This document shows positions 1 through 13,988 of a stretch of 64,000 nt of DNA, piece after piece. The translations under genes were made by a program, and so were the position numbers. How positions within the stretch are numbered: the stretch's first letter is position 1; every line of letters begins with the position of its first letter. Source of the stretch: Salipiger mucosus DSM 16094 (GTDB lineage: Bacteria > Pseudomonadota > Alphaproteobacteria > Rhodobacterales > Rhodobacteraceae). Location of the stretch: positions 60,036 to 124,035 of the forward strand of contig NZ_KE557285.1 in NCBI RefSeq assembly GCF_000442255.1, given 5' to 3'. Under the pieces are notes generated by a model, which made no database searches, was not told the origin of the DNA, and saw only the letters and a program-made list of their open reading frames with translations.

Positions 1-135
1 CAGTTTGCGTCGGTCGGGGTCCGGGGGCTCCGGCCCGTGTCCGGGATCAGGCAGACCGGACGGGGGACAGGCAGTTACGGGCAGCGCATCGGGGACAGAT
101 GATGCGGGAGGCCGGGACCGGGACGCAGGCAGAAT

Positions 136-255
136 TCAAAGAACGGGCAGGTGCAGCGCCCCAACAAGGATGACCACGAGCGCGGTGGCGCCCAGCATGT
201 CCTGAACAAGCGTCGGCTGGGACCGGCGAAGGGCGGTGCGGATCGTCTGGTACAT
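136..255 (-). CDS. 39-residue single-pass membrane protein, probably SOS-controlled
   Basis: This short frame encodes 39 residues starting MYQTIRTALRRS. The N-terminus is basic and amphipathic (Arg6, Arg10, Arg11). A hydrophobic stretch from about residue 20 to the end (LGATALVVILVGALHL) could form one transmembrane helix, probably N-in. A GGGAAG ribosome site lies about 6 bases before the ATG. A perfect GAAC-N7-GAAC LexA box lies 64-78 bases upstream of the start, much the same distance as the LexA box before uvrA in this window. I recall similar short proteins in Rhodobacteraceae but know no assigned function. By analogy with SOS-induced membrane peptides such as Caulobacter SidA it could act on division or the envelope; that part is inference. 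Confidence 0.6.
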   Translation of the reverse strand: MYQTIRTALRRSQPTLVQDMLGATALVVILVGALHLPVL

Positions 256-318
256 GGCGGTCTTCCCTGTTGTGCGCTTCGTTGCCACTTTGTTCTCATA
301 CCATTAACCCTGTGTAAA

Positions 319-333
319 GAACTTTTTAAGAAC
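319..333 (-). promoter_or_regulatory. LexA (SOS) box upstream of the 39-residue gene
   Basis: GAAC at 319-322 and GAAC at 330-333 are separated by 7 bases (TTTTTAA). This is the direct-repeat operator known for alphaproteobacterial LexA (GAAC-N7-GAAC, or GTTC-N7-GTTC on the other strand). A third GAAC at 340-343 follows with 6-base spacing. The only coding start close by is the small gene on the minus strand at 255. Confidence 0.7.
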
Positions 334-396
334 ATTTGCGAACACAAAGGGACGAGGCGGTCCCATCCTATCGGTCGGACGTTCCCCGACGTTCCC

Positions 397-4761
<4,365 letters not shown>

Positions 4762-4813
4762 TCACGCCTCTGCGGCCAAGGGATAGGCCGGGAACCGGGC
4801 GGCGTCCAGCAGC

Positions 4814-5530
4814 TCAGCCGTTGGCCGCGATGGCCGGCGGTTCACCCGCGCGGGGCTCGGGATCGCGCAGCACGTAGCCGCGGCCCCAGACCGTCTCGAT
4901 GTGGGTCTCGTCGCCCGTCGCCTCGGAGAGTTTCTTGCGAAGCTTGCAGATGAAGACGTCGATGATCTTGAGCTCGGGCTCGTCCATGCCGCCGTAGAGA
5001 TGATTGAGGAACATCTCCTTGGTCAGGGTCGTGCCCTTGCGCAGGCTCAGCAGCTCGAGCATCTGGTATTCCTTGCCGGTCAGATGCACTGGCTTGCCCG
5101 CGACCTCGACCGTCTTGGCATCGAGGTTGACCGAGATCTTGCCGGTCCGGATGACCGACTGCGAGTGCCCCTTGGACCGCCGGATGATGGCATGGATCCG
5201 CGCCACCAGTTCGTCGCGGTGGAACGGCTTGGTCAGGTAGTCGTCGGCACCGAAGCCGAAGCCCTTGATCTTGCTTTCGGTATCGTCGGCACCGGTAAGG
5301 ATCAGGATCGGCGTGCTGACCCGTGCCATCCGCAGCTGGCGCAGCACCTCGTGTCCGGTCATGTCGGGCAGGTTGAGATCGAGCAGGATCAAGTCGTAAT
5401 CGTAGAGCTTCGCCAGGTCGATGCCCTCTTCGCCCGCGTCGGTGGCGTAGACGTTGAGGTTGGCGTGGGTCAGCATCAATTCGATGCTCTTCGACGTGGT
5501 CGGATCATCTTCAACCAGAAGGATTCGCAT
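4814..5530 (-). CDS. ctrA: cell-cycle response regulator CtrA
   Basis: CtrA is the OmpR/PhoB-type master regulator of alphaproteobacteria. In Rhodobacteraceae it mainly controls motility, gene transfer agents and differentiation rather than replication. The 238-residue product has a receiver domain with Asp51 as phospho-acceptor ([11 protein letters not shown]), Lys in the DDYLTKPF motif, and a winged-helix output domain ([13 protein letters not shown]...[13 protein letters not shown]). Identity is clear from the highly conserved N-terminus [21 protein letters not shown] candidate CtrA half-palindrome lies 51-65 bases upstream and the SciP gene follows upstream on the same strand. Confidence 0.97.
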   Translation of the reverse strand: MRILLVEDDPTTSKSIELMLTHANLNVYATDAGEEGIDLAKLYDYDLILLDLNLPDMTGHEVLRQLRMARVSTPILILTGADDTESKIKGFGFGADDYLTKPFHRDELVARIHAIIRRSKGHSQSVIRTGKISVNLDAKTVEVAGKPVHLTGKEYQMLELLSLRKGTTLTKEMFLNHLYGGMDEPELKIIDVFICKLRKKLSEATGDETHIETVWGRGYVLRDPEPRAGEPPAIAANG

Positions 5531-5580
5531 GTACCGTCTCCACTATTCCACTTGTCTCACGCGACCCTGTCGGAAATTAG

Positions 5581-5595
5581 TTAATGCTTCTTTAC
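5581..5595. promoter_or_regulatory. candidate CtrA-binding site in the ctrA promoter
   Basis: TTAA (5581-5584), 7 bases, then TTAC (5592-5595) matches the CtrA consensus TTAA-N7-TTAA except for the last base. It lies 51-65 bases upstream of the ctrA start codon, a position suited to autoregulation. This is a motif match only. Confidence 0.45.
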
Positions 5596-5670
5596 CGCAG
5601 CCAAGGCAACGCAAACTTCAACCGTCGATTGCTTTTTCAGGACCGCGCGACCCGATGGAATACGGCCGCA

Positions 5671-5961
5671 TCAGGCGTCGTCCCCGTGGTCGCGAAAGCG
5701 CTGCACCAGCGTGGCCTTCAGCGCCTCCTCGCCGTGGGCGGCGACGGCGCGCATCCATTCGCCCAGTTCCTCGGCGCTGAGCTTGTAGCGGTCGCGCGCC
5801 TGCTCGTCGCTGAGCAGTCCGTAGCGGACCGCCTTGACCACCGCCGCCTTGCGCGACGCGACCCAGCGGCGGGTGTCCACCGGAGGAAGGTCCGCGCGCG
5901 TCATCACCGTACCGTCCGGCAGGGTGATGGCGCGCGGCCCGTCGACTTTCTTGAGATACAT
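5671..5961 (-). CDS. sciP: SciP-like CtrA inhibitory protein (DUF1153)
   Basis: The 96-residue product matches the DUF1153 family, whose Caulobacter member SciP binds CtrA and blocks its activation of transcription. The helix-turn-helix-like core reads RRWVASRKAAVVKAVRYGLL and continues through SDEQARDRYKLSAEELGEW, the family's typical arrangement of a basic helix, then an LS.EEA.xRY.L motif, then a Trp. It lies about 140 bases upstream of ctrA on the same strand, so regulator and antagonist are adjacent. The start MYLKKVDGPRAI gives a normal family length. The C-terminus HGEEALKATLVQRFRDHGDDA is unremarkable. Confidence 0.88.
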   Translation of the reverse strand: MYLKKVDGPRAITLPDGTVMTRADLPPVDTRRWVASRKAAVVKAVRYGLLSDEQARDRYKLSAEELGEWMRAVAAHGEEALKATLVQRFRDHGDDA

Positions 5962-6032
5962 CGTCGTCGTCCCAATCTTCCCGATCGGGACGGTTCTGCC
6001 CGCCGCGTTTTAACAGCGCCTGAAGGCTGCCC

Positions 6033-6060
6033 TTGAGAGTGCGTCGCATTTTCCTATATT
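6033..6060 (+). promoter_or_regulatory. sigma-70-like promoter of mnmA
   Basis: TTGAGA at 6033-6038 and TATATT at 6055-6060 are separated by 16 bases, a good vegetative promoter. It is followed by an AAGGAGA ribosome site about 7 bases before the mnmA ATG. The region is shared with the divergent sciP gene. Confidence 0.55.
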
Positions 6061-6085
6061 CCGGCCAGATTCCAAGGAGAGTCGC

Positions 6086-7228
6086 ATGCCCCTCGATCGC
6101 CAGCCGCTCAACTCGCTCGGCCTGCCCAAGCCGCCGTCCCAGACGCGCGTCGTCGTCGCCATGTCCGGTGGCGTCGACAGTTCTGTTGTAGCCGCGATGC
6201 TGGCCGAGGAGGGATACGACGTCGTCGGCGTGACGCTGCAGCTTTACGACCACGGCGCGGCGCTCGCCAAGAAGGGCGCCTGCTGCGCCGGGATCGACAT
6301 CCACGACGCGCGCCGCGTGGCCGAGCAGATGGGCTTCCCGCACTACGTGCTGGACTACGAGAACATCTTCCGCGACGCGGTGATCGACGAGTTCGCCGAC
6401 AGCTACCTCGGCGGCGCGACGCCGGTGCCCTGCATCCGCTGCAACGAGCGCGTCAAGTTCAAGGACCTGCTCGAGACCGCGCGCGATCTCGACGCCGACT
6501 GCATGGCGACCGGCCACTACATCCAGCGCAAGGCGGGCGCCGGCGGGGCCGAGCTGCACTCGGCCGCCGACGCCAACCGCGATCAGAGCTATTTCCTGTT
6601 CTCGACCACGCCGGAGCAGCTCGACTACCTGCGCTTCCCGCTGGGCCACCTCGAGAGCAAGGCCGCCACGCGCGAGCTGGCGTCGAGATACGGGCTCACC
6701 GTGGCCGACAAGCCCGACAGCCAGGACATCTGCTTCGTGCCGGACGGCAACTACGCCAGCGTCATCGAGAAGCTGCGCCCCGGCGCGGCCGAGCCGGGCG
6801 AGATCGTCCATGCCGACGGACGCGTGCTGGGCGAGCATCGGGGCGTGATCCACTACACCATCGGCCAGCGCCGCGGTCTCGGCATCGGCGGGCTCTCCGA
6901 GCCGCTCTACGTCGTGAAGCTCGACGTCGACAACAAGCGCGTGGTCGTGGGTCCGAAAGAGATGCTGGCGACACGCAAGGTGCCGGTGCGCGAGATCAAC
7001 TGGCTGGGCGACGAGCCCTTCACCAGCCGCGAGGAATGGCACCTCTCGGTCAAGGTCCGCTCGACCCGCCCCCCGCGCGAGGCCATCGTGCGCCCGATCT
7101 CCGAGACCGAGGCCGAGGTCGAACTGCTGACCCCCGAAGAGGGCGTGAGCCCCGGGCAGGCCTGCGTCTTCTACGAGACCGAGGGCAGCCGCATCTTCGG
7201 CGGCGGCTGGATCTGGCGCGGCTACTGA
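6086..7228 (+). CDS. mnmA: tRNA-specific 2-thiouridylase MnmA
   Basis: MnmA inserts sulfur at C2 of the wobble uridine (U34) in Lys, Glu and Gln tRNAs, using sulfur relayed from a cysteine desulfurase. The 380-residue protein has the PP-loop ATP motif MSGGVDSSV near residue 29, the first catalytic Cys in [12 protein letters not shown], and the second in [10 protein letters not shown]. The C-terminal beta-barrel region is complete. A strong AAGGAGA ribosome site supports the start. It stands alone between sciP (divergent) and a thioesterase gene (convergent, 4 bases apart). Confidence 0.97.
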   Translation: MPLDRQPLNSLGLPKPPSQTRVVVAMSGGVDSSVVAAMLAEEGYDVVGVTLQLYDHGAALAKKGACCAGIDIHDARRVAEQMGFPHYVLDYENIFRDAVIDEFADSYLGGATPVPCIRCNERVKFKDLLETARDLDADCMATGHYIQRKAGAGGAELHSAADANRDQSYFLFSTTPEQLDYLRFPLGHLESKAATRELASRYGLTVADKPDSQDICFVPDGNYASVIEKLRPGAAEPGEIVHADGRVLGEHRGVIHYTIGQRRGLGIGGLSEPLYVVKLDVDNKRVVVGPKEMLATRKVPVREINWLGDEPFTSREEWHLSVKVRSTRPPREAIVRPISETEAEVELLTPEEGVSPGQACVFYETEGSRIFGGGWIWRGY

Positions 7229-7232
7229 GCCC

Positions 7233-7658
7233 TCAGCCCTTCGCCGGCGGGATCGCGTAGGTCAGCGAGGCATGGGCGACCGGCTCGTCGGTGCCCTCCG
7301 AGAACAGCAGCACGTCGGTCACGCTCAGGCTGCGCCCCAGCTTGAGCATCCGCGCCTCGGCCAGAACGTCGCGCCCGGCGACCGGCTTGCGCATGAAGTC
7401 GATCGAGCAATGCGTCGTCACGGTCAGCGCCTGCCGCCCGATCCGCGCCATGGTCGCCACGTAGGCCGCCACGTCGGCGAGCGAGAACATCGCCGGCCCC
7501 GACACGGTGCCGCCCGGCCGAAGGTGGCGCTCGTCCTCGTGCAGACGCATCACCAGCAGCTCCTCGTCCATGCGGTCGATGCCGAACATGCCCTCGACCT
7601 GCGGAAAGACCTCGGCCAGGAAAGCCTCCATCTCGGGAACCGTGAACCGTAACGCCAT
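7233..7658 (-). CDS. PaaI-family hotdog thioesterase
   Basis: A 141-residue hotdog-fold protein with the GGTVSGPAMFSLADVAAY helix and a C-terminal SIDFMRKPVAGRDVLAEA strand pair, typical of PaaI/YdiI-like acyl-CoA thioesterases. The usual substrate class is a hydroxylated or aromatic acyl-CoA, but the specificity cannot be read from sequence. It is divergent from an enoyl-CoA hydratase gene 57 bases away, which suggests shared use in acyl-CoA metabolism. Confidence 0.85.
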   Translation of the reverse strand: MALRFTVPEMEAFLAEVFPQVEGMFGIDRMDEELLVMRLHEDERHLRPGGTVSGPAMFSLADVAAYVATMARIGRQALTVTTHCSIDFMRKPVAGRDVLAEARMLKLGRSLSVTDVLLFSEGTDEPVAHASLTYAIPPAKG

Positions 7659-7715
7659 GCTTTTCCTCCTGCTGCGACCGGCCTAGGCTGGGCCAAACCG
7701 CGTGGGGAGGACAAG

Positions 7716-8510
7716 ATGGATTTGCTGAAACGTCACGACAGCGGCGGCGTCGCGCACCTTGAAATGAACGCGCCCGAGCGGCTCAACGCCCTCTCGGACG
7801 AGATGCTGGCGGCGCTGCAGGCGCAGATCGACGCGCTTATGGAGGATCGCGAGACGCGCGTCGTGGTGATCTCGGGCGCGGGTAAGGCCTTCTGCGCGGG
7901 GCACGATCTCAAGCAGATGCAGCAGGGCCGCCAGTCCGAGGACGCGGGCCGCGCCTATTTCGCCGATCTCTTCGAGCGCTGCTCGCGCGTCATGACCGGG
8001 CTACGCAACCTGCCGCAGCCGGTCATCGCGCAGGCCCACGGAATCGCCACGGCGGCGGGCTGCCAGCTTGTGGCCTCCTGCGACATGGCGGTCGCCGCGC
8101 GCGGCACCCGCTTCGGGGTGAACGGGGTGAACATCGGGCTCTTCTGCTCGACGCCCATGGTGGCGCTGTCGCGCAACGTGCCGCGCAAGCAGGCCTTCGA
8201 GATGCTGACCACCGGACGCTTCCTCGACGCCGAGGAGGCGCGCTCCGTGGGGCTGGTCAACCGCGTGGTGCCGCAGGATTCGCTCGCCGACGAGACCGCC
8301 GAGCTGGCCGCAACGGTCGCGGGCAAACTCTCGGCGGCGGTGCGGATCGGCAAGCGCGCCTTCTACGAGCAGGCCGAGATGGGGCTCGACGCGGCCTATG
8401 CCCACACCGGCGCGGTCATGGTCGAGAACATGCTCATGCGCGACACCGAGGAAGGCATCAGCGCCTTTCTCGAAAAGCGCAAACCCGACTGGAGCGACGG
8501 CTCCGTGTGA
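7716..8510 (+). CDS. enoyl-CoA hydratase/isomerase family protein (ECHDC3-like)
   Basis: The 264-residue crotonase-fold protein has oxyanion-hole segments KAFCAGHDLKQM and GIATAAGCQLVASCDMAVAA. At the position where true hydratases have a catalytic Glu, it has the GVNIGLFCSTPMVALSRN stretch seen in the ECHDC3-like branch, so classical hydratase activity is uncertain. A GGGAGGA ribosome site precedes the ATG. It is divergent from the PaaI thioesterase. I would not name a substrate. Confidence 0.88.
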   Translation: MDLLKRHDSGGVAHLEMNAPERLNALSDEMLAALQAQIDALMEDRETRVVVISGAGKAFCAGHDLKQMQQGRQSEDAGRAYFADLFERCSRVMTGLRNLPQPVIAQAHGIATAAGCQLVASCDMAVAARGTRFGVNGVNIGLFCSTPMVALSRNVPRKQAFEMLTTGRFLDAEEARSVGLVNRVVPQDSLADETAELAATVAGKLSAAVRIGKRAFYEQAEMGLDAAYAHTGAVMVENMLMRDTEEGISAFLEKRKPDWSDGSV

Positions 8511-8581
8511 CCAGGTCACAGACGCCGGCGCCGCGCCGGCGGATGATGCGGGCATCACGTCCACGCATCACGGAGACATCC

Positions 8582-8779
8582 ATGTTCCAGAACAACGTCG
8601 GCAAACTCGACAGGATCCTGCGCATCCTCGTCGGCGCCCTGCTGGTCCTCGCCTTCTTCATGGTCGAGGGCCAGTGGAGCTGGCTCTACCTCATCGGCAT
8701 CGTGCCGCTGGTGACCGGCCTGCTGGGCAGTTGCCCGCTCTACGCGATGCTCGGCGTGTCCACCTGCCCGCGGCAGTGA
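8582..8779 (+). CDS. DUF2892 small inner-membrane protein
   Basis: The 65-residue protein from ATG 8582 (MFQNNVGKLDRILRILVG) matches the DUF2892 family: an N-terminal amphipathic NVG.xDR segment, then two hydrophobic helices (ALLVLAFFMVEG and WLYLIGIVPLVTGLLGSCPLY) with the conserved TG..G.CP.Y.hlG ending. The frame is open further upstream, but the extension is proline/arginine-rich and implausible. Function is unknown; the family often accompanies rhodanese-type sulfur proteins. Confidence 0.82.
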   Translation: MFQNNVGKLDRILRILVGALLVLAFFMVEGQWSWLYLIGIVPLVTGLLGSCPLYAMLGVSTCPRQ

Positions 8780-8879
8780 CACCGGCGGGGCTCCGCCCAT
8801 CACGCGCCGCCGCGGCAACGCGGCGGTGCGCTCGCGCGTTTTCCCTGCAATGGTCATGTTCCACCCAAGGAGACGCTCC

Positions 8880-9245
8880 ATGCGGACACATCTCACCATT
8901 GCCGCCCTGGCGGCGGCGCTGATCCTTCCCCTGGCCATGAACACCCCGGCCCAGGCCGCCCCCAAGGGCTGCCCGCCCGGCCTGGCCAAGAAGCACAACG
9001 GCTGCACCCCGCCCGGCCTCTCCGGCCAGCGCCGCGGTGACGACGACCGGCACTACCGCGACGGCGACCGCTACCGAATCGGCGACCGGATCCGCGACGG
9101 CTACGTCGTGATCCGCGATCCGAGCCGATACGGCCTTGCCTCGCGCGGCACCTACTACCGCTCCGGCGACTACGTCTACCGCGTCGACCGCGAAACCCGC
9201 GAGGTCCTCGACTTCATCGGCGCCTTCGCGCGGCTGGTGGACTGA
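8880..9245 (+). CDS. exported RcnB-like/basic periplasmic protein
   Basis: From ATG 8880, with an AAGGAG ribosome site 8 bases upstream, the product is 121 residues. It has a clear Sec signal (LTIAALAAALILPLAMNTPAQA) and a mature start PKGCPPGLAKKHNGCTPPGL. A charged Arg/Asp/Tyr-rich stretch follows (QRRGDDDRHYRDGDRYRIGD) and a C-terminal DYVYRVDRETREVLDFI domain. The C-terminal half resembles RcnB/excalibur-like small periplasmic proteins common in Rhodobacteraceae. Two Cys in the first 30 mature residues may form a disulfide. No specific role can be given. Confidence 0.75.
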   Translation: MRTHLTIAALAAALILPLAMNTPAQAAPKGCPPGLAKKHNGCTPPGLSGQRRGDDDRHYRDGDRYRIGDRIRDGYVVIRDPSRYGLASRGTYYRSGDYVYRVDRETREVLDFIGAFARLVD

Positions 9246-9255
9246 GCGTGATTTG

Positions 9256-9279
9256 CCCTCCCCCTGCCAAGGGGGAGGG
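9256..9279. terminator. perfect 9-bp hairpin between convergent genes
   Basis: CCCTCCCCC (9256-9264), loop TGCCAA, GGGGGAGGG (9271-9279). It lies between the stop of the exported protein gene and the stop of uvrA and could terminate both. There is no T-run. A near-identical hairpin occurs at 25439-25460, so this may be a dispersed element. Confidence 0.6.
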
Positions 9280-9321
9280 TTGGGAGGGGGGCGGCAGACC
9301 GCGAAACGGGCTGCGGAGGCC

Positions 9322-12186
<2,865 letters not shown>

Positions 12187-12251
12187 GAGGCCCCCGTAAA
12201 CGGTCCCTTTACACATAGGCGAAGACATCGATCTCGCCAACGCGAAAATGA

Positions 12252-12266
12252 GAACATTAACGGAAC
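12252..12266 (-). promoter_or_regulatory. LexA (SOS) box of uvrA
   Basis: GAAC (12252-12255), 7 bases ATTAACG, GAAC (12263-12266): a perfect alphaproteobacterial LexA operator. Downstream on the minus strand, TTGGCG and TATGTG spaced 17 bases apart form a plausible promoter before uvrA. Confidence 0.8.
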
Positions 12267-12409
12267 ACACCAGCGCCTGCGACTCCGGGAGGCAGCGCGA
12301 AAGCGGTTGCCCAGGGTAGCGGCAGCCTTTCGCCGATCACGCAAGCGTGCGTTCCGGCAAAACCGCCCTCGGGTACCTTTCCGCCAGCAGCTTGAGAGGA
12401 GGGCCATGG

Positions 12410-12742
12410 ATGCGAGTCACGAGACGGGAAATGATCGCCGGATGCCTCTGCACGGGCGCCCTCATCGCGGGCGGCGCCCGCGCGCATCTCTCGAGCCTCC
12501 AGACGCTGACCGGCGAGGTTCTCGAGGTGCAGGACGGCCGGCTCACGCTCGCCAGCCGGGACACCGCCTGGACCGTCGAGCTTGGCTCCCCCTTGCCCGC
12601 CGAGACCGCGCAGGCCCTCGACTCGCCGGGAGGCCCGGTCACGATCCGCGGCACGGTCCCCGACGCCCGCCAGAAGCGCCTCATGGCCGAGATCCTGACC
12701 ATCGACGGCCGGACATACAGCCTGCCCGACACGCGCCGCTGA
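12410..12742 (+). CDS. small exported protein with a twin-arginine signal
   Basis: From ATG 12410 (GAGAGGAGGG ribosome site just upstream) the 110-residue product begins MRVTRREMIAGCLCTGALIA. This is a twin-arginine-type signal (TRREMIAG) followed by a hydrophobic core ending GGARA. The mature part looks like a small beta-rich domain: LTGEVLEVQDGRLTLASRD, then VTIRGTVPDARQKRLMAE, then LTIDGRTYSLPDTRR. I do not recognise a family with certainty; the pattern suggests an OB-like fold. It is divergent from uvrA, so the SOS box region lies in the shared gap. Confidence 0.7.
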   Translation: MRVTRREMIAGCLCTGALIAGGARAHLSSLQTLTGEVLEVQDGRLTLASRDTAWTVELGSPLPAETAQALDSPGGPVTIRGTVPDARQKRLMAEILTIDGRTYSLPDTRR

Positions 12743-12752
12743 CCGCCCGTCC

Positions 12753-12817
12753 CTTCATCTTTCCGCAAAATACGCCGGGGGAGTCGCGGCCGCGCCGCGA
12801 CGGGGGCAGCGCCCCCG
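12753..12817 (-). repeat. dispersed intergenic element (copy A)
   Basis: In reverse orientation this reads CGGGGGCGCTGCCCCCG hairpin, a GTCGCGGC/GCCGCGAC hairpin, then CCCCCGGCGTATTTTGCGG followed by AAAGATGAAG. The same hairpin plus a TATTT...AGAAGATG tail occurs at 46159-46212, and the TATTT...AAGAAGAAG part occurs twice at 62318-62402. It lies between the exported-protein gene and aglK and may work as a terminator for both. Confidence 0.6.
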
Positions 12818-12877
12818 AACTGCGTGTACGCAAACCAACCTGCCTGCGCGCAGCGCAGCCCGCCGGATCAGACGCCC

Positions 12878-13969
12878 TCAGTCGCGGAAGAGCAGCGAGC
12901 GTCCCTCGGCGAAGATGTGCACCTTCTCGGGCGCAGCGCCCAGCCGCACGTCCCGCCCGCGCATCTCGCGATGGATGCCCGGCAGCTTGGCGATGATCGG
13001 CTCGTCGCTGCCCGTGGCCTCGAAGTAGAGCAGCGTCACCTCGCCAAGCGCCTCGGTGATCTCGACCCGGCCGGCATAGATCGCATCGCCCTCGGTCTGC
13101 TCGAAGTCCTCCGGCCGCACGCCCACCTTGACCTCGCGGCCCTTGTCCTCGGGGCGCGACGGCACAACCGAGACGGCCGTCCCCCCGCCGTCCAGCGCCA
13201 CGGTCGTCCGCTCGCCCGTTTCCGTGATCTTGCCCGGAAAGAGGTTCATCGCGGGCGAGCCGATGAACTGCGCCACGAACTCGCTGTTGGGCGTCTCGTA
13301 AAGCTCCAGCGGCGTGCCGACCTGCGCGATGCCCTTGTTGGCCAGCACCACGATCCGGCTCGCCAGCGTCATCGCCTCGACCTGATCGTGGGTGACGTAG
13401 ATCATCGTGCGGTCGGGCATCTTCTCCTTGAGCTGGGCGATCTCGATCCTTGTCGCCACCCGCAGCGCGGCGTCGAGGTTCGAGAGCGGCTCGTCGAAGA
13501 GATAGACCTTGGGATCTCGCACGATCGAGCGCCCGATCGCCACCCGTTGCCGCTGCCCGCCCGAGAGCGCCTTGGGCAGCCGGTCGAGGTAGGGCTCCAG
13601 CTGAAGCATCCTGGCCGCGCGCGTCACCGACTCGTCGATCTCCTCCTTCGACTTCTTCGCGATCTTCAGCGCGAAGCTCATGTTGTCGCGCACCGTCATG
13701 TGCGGGTAGAGCGCGTAGGACTGGAAGACCATCGCGATGCCGCGCTGCGCCGGCGGCACGTCGTTCACGCGCTGGCCGTCGATTTCCAGCGTGCCCGCGG
13801 TGATCTTCTCGAGCCCGGCGATCATCCGCAGCAGCGTGGACTTGCCGCAGCCCGAGGGCCCGACGAAGACGACGAGTTCGCCGGTCTCGATCTCGAGATC
13901 GATGTGCTTGAGCACCTCGACCGCGCCGCCGTAGGTCTTGCCGACGTCCGTGAGTTTCAGATCGGCCAT
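12878..13969 (-). CDS. aglK: alpha-glucoside ABC transporter ATPase AglK
   Basis: The 363-residue MalK/UgpC-type ATPase powers the AglEFG importer. It shows Walker A GPSGCGKST, signature LSGGQRQRVAIGR, Walker B VYLFDEPLSNLDA, switch His in YVTHDQVEAMTLA, and a C-terminal TOBE/OB region (PAMNLFPGKI onwards). It is the last gene of the minus-strand aglE-F-G-A-K set, 19 bases after aglA. Specificity is inferred from the neighbours, since UgpC-type ATPases look alike. Confidence 0.9.
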   Translation of the reverse strand: MADLKLTDVGKTYGGAVEVLKHIDLEIETGELVVFVGPSGCGKSTLLRMIAGLEKITAGTLEIDGQRVNDVPPAQRGIAMVFQSYALYPHMTVRDNMSFALKIAKKSKEEIDESVTRAARMLQLEPYLDRLPKALSGGQRQRVAIGRSIVRDPKVYLFDEPLSNLDAALRVATRIEIAQLKEKMPDRTMIYVTHDQVEAMTLASRIVVLANKGIAQVGTPLELYETPNSEFVAQFIGSPAMNLFPGKITETGERTTVALDGGGTAVSVVPSRPEDKGREVKVGVRPEDFEQTEGDAIYAGRVEITEALGEVTLLYFEATGSDEPIIAKLPGIHREMRGRDVRLGAAPEKVHIFAEGRSLLFRD

Positions 13970-13988
13970 GCCGGGCCCCCTCCCCTTT

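Noticed and set aside
1..135. Possible gene end in the first 135 bases
   Set aside because: The plus-strand frame (5-205) is low-complexity Gly/Arg/Ser sequence running through the small membrane protein gene in antisense, and no minus-strand frame is recognisable.
304..329. TTAA-N7-TAAA-N7-TTAA series that could be CtrA sites
   Set aside because: None of the pairs is a full TTAA-N7-TTAA, and the same bases are explained better by the perfect GAAC-N7-GAAC LexA box at 319-333.
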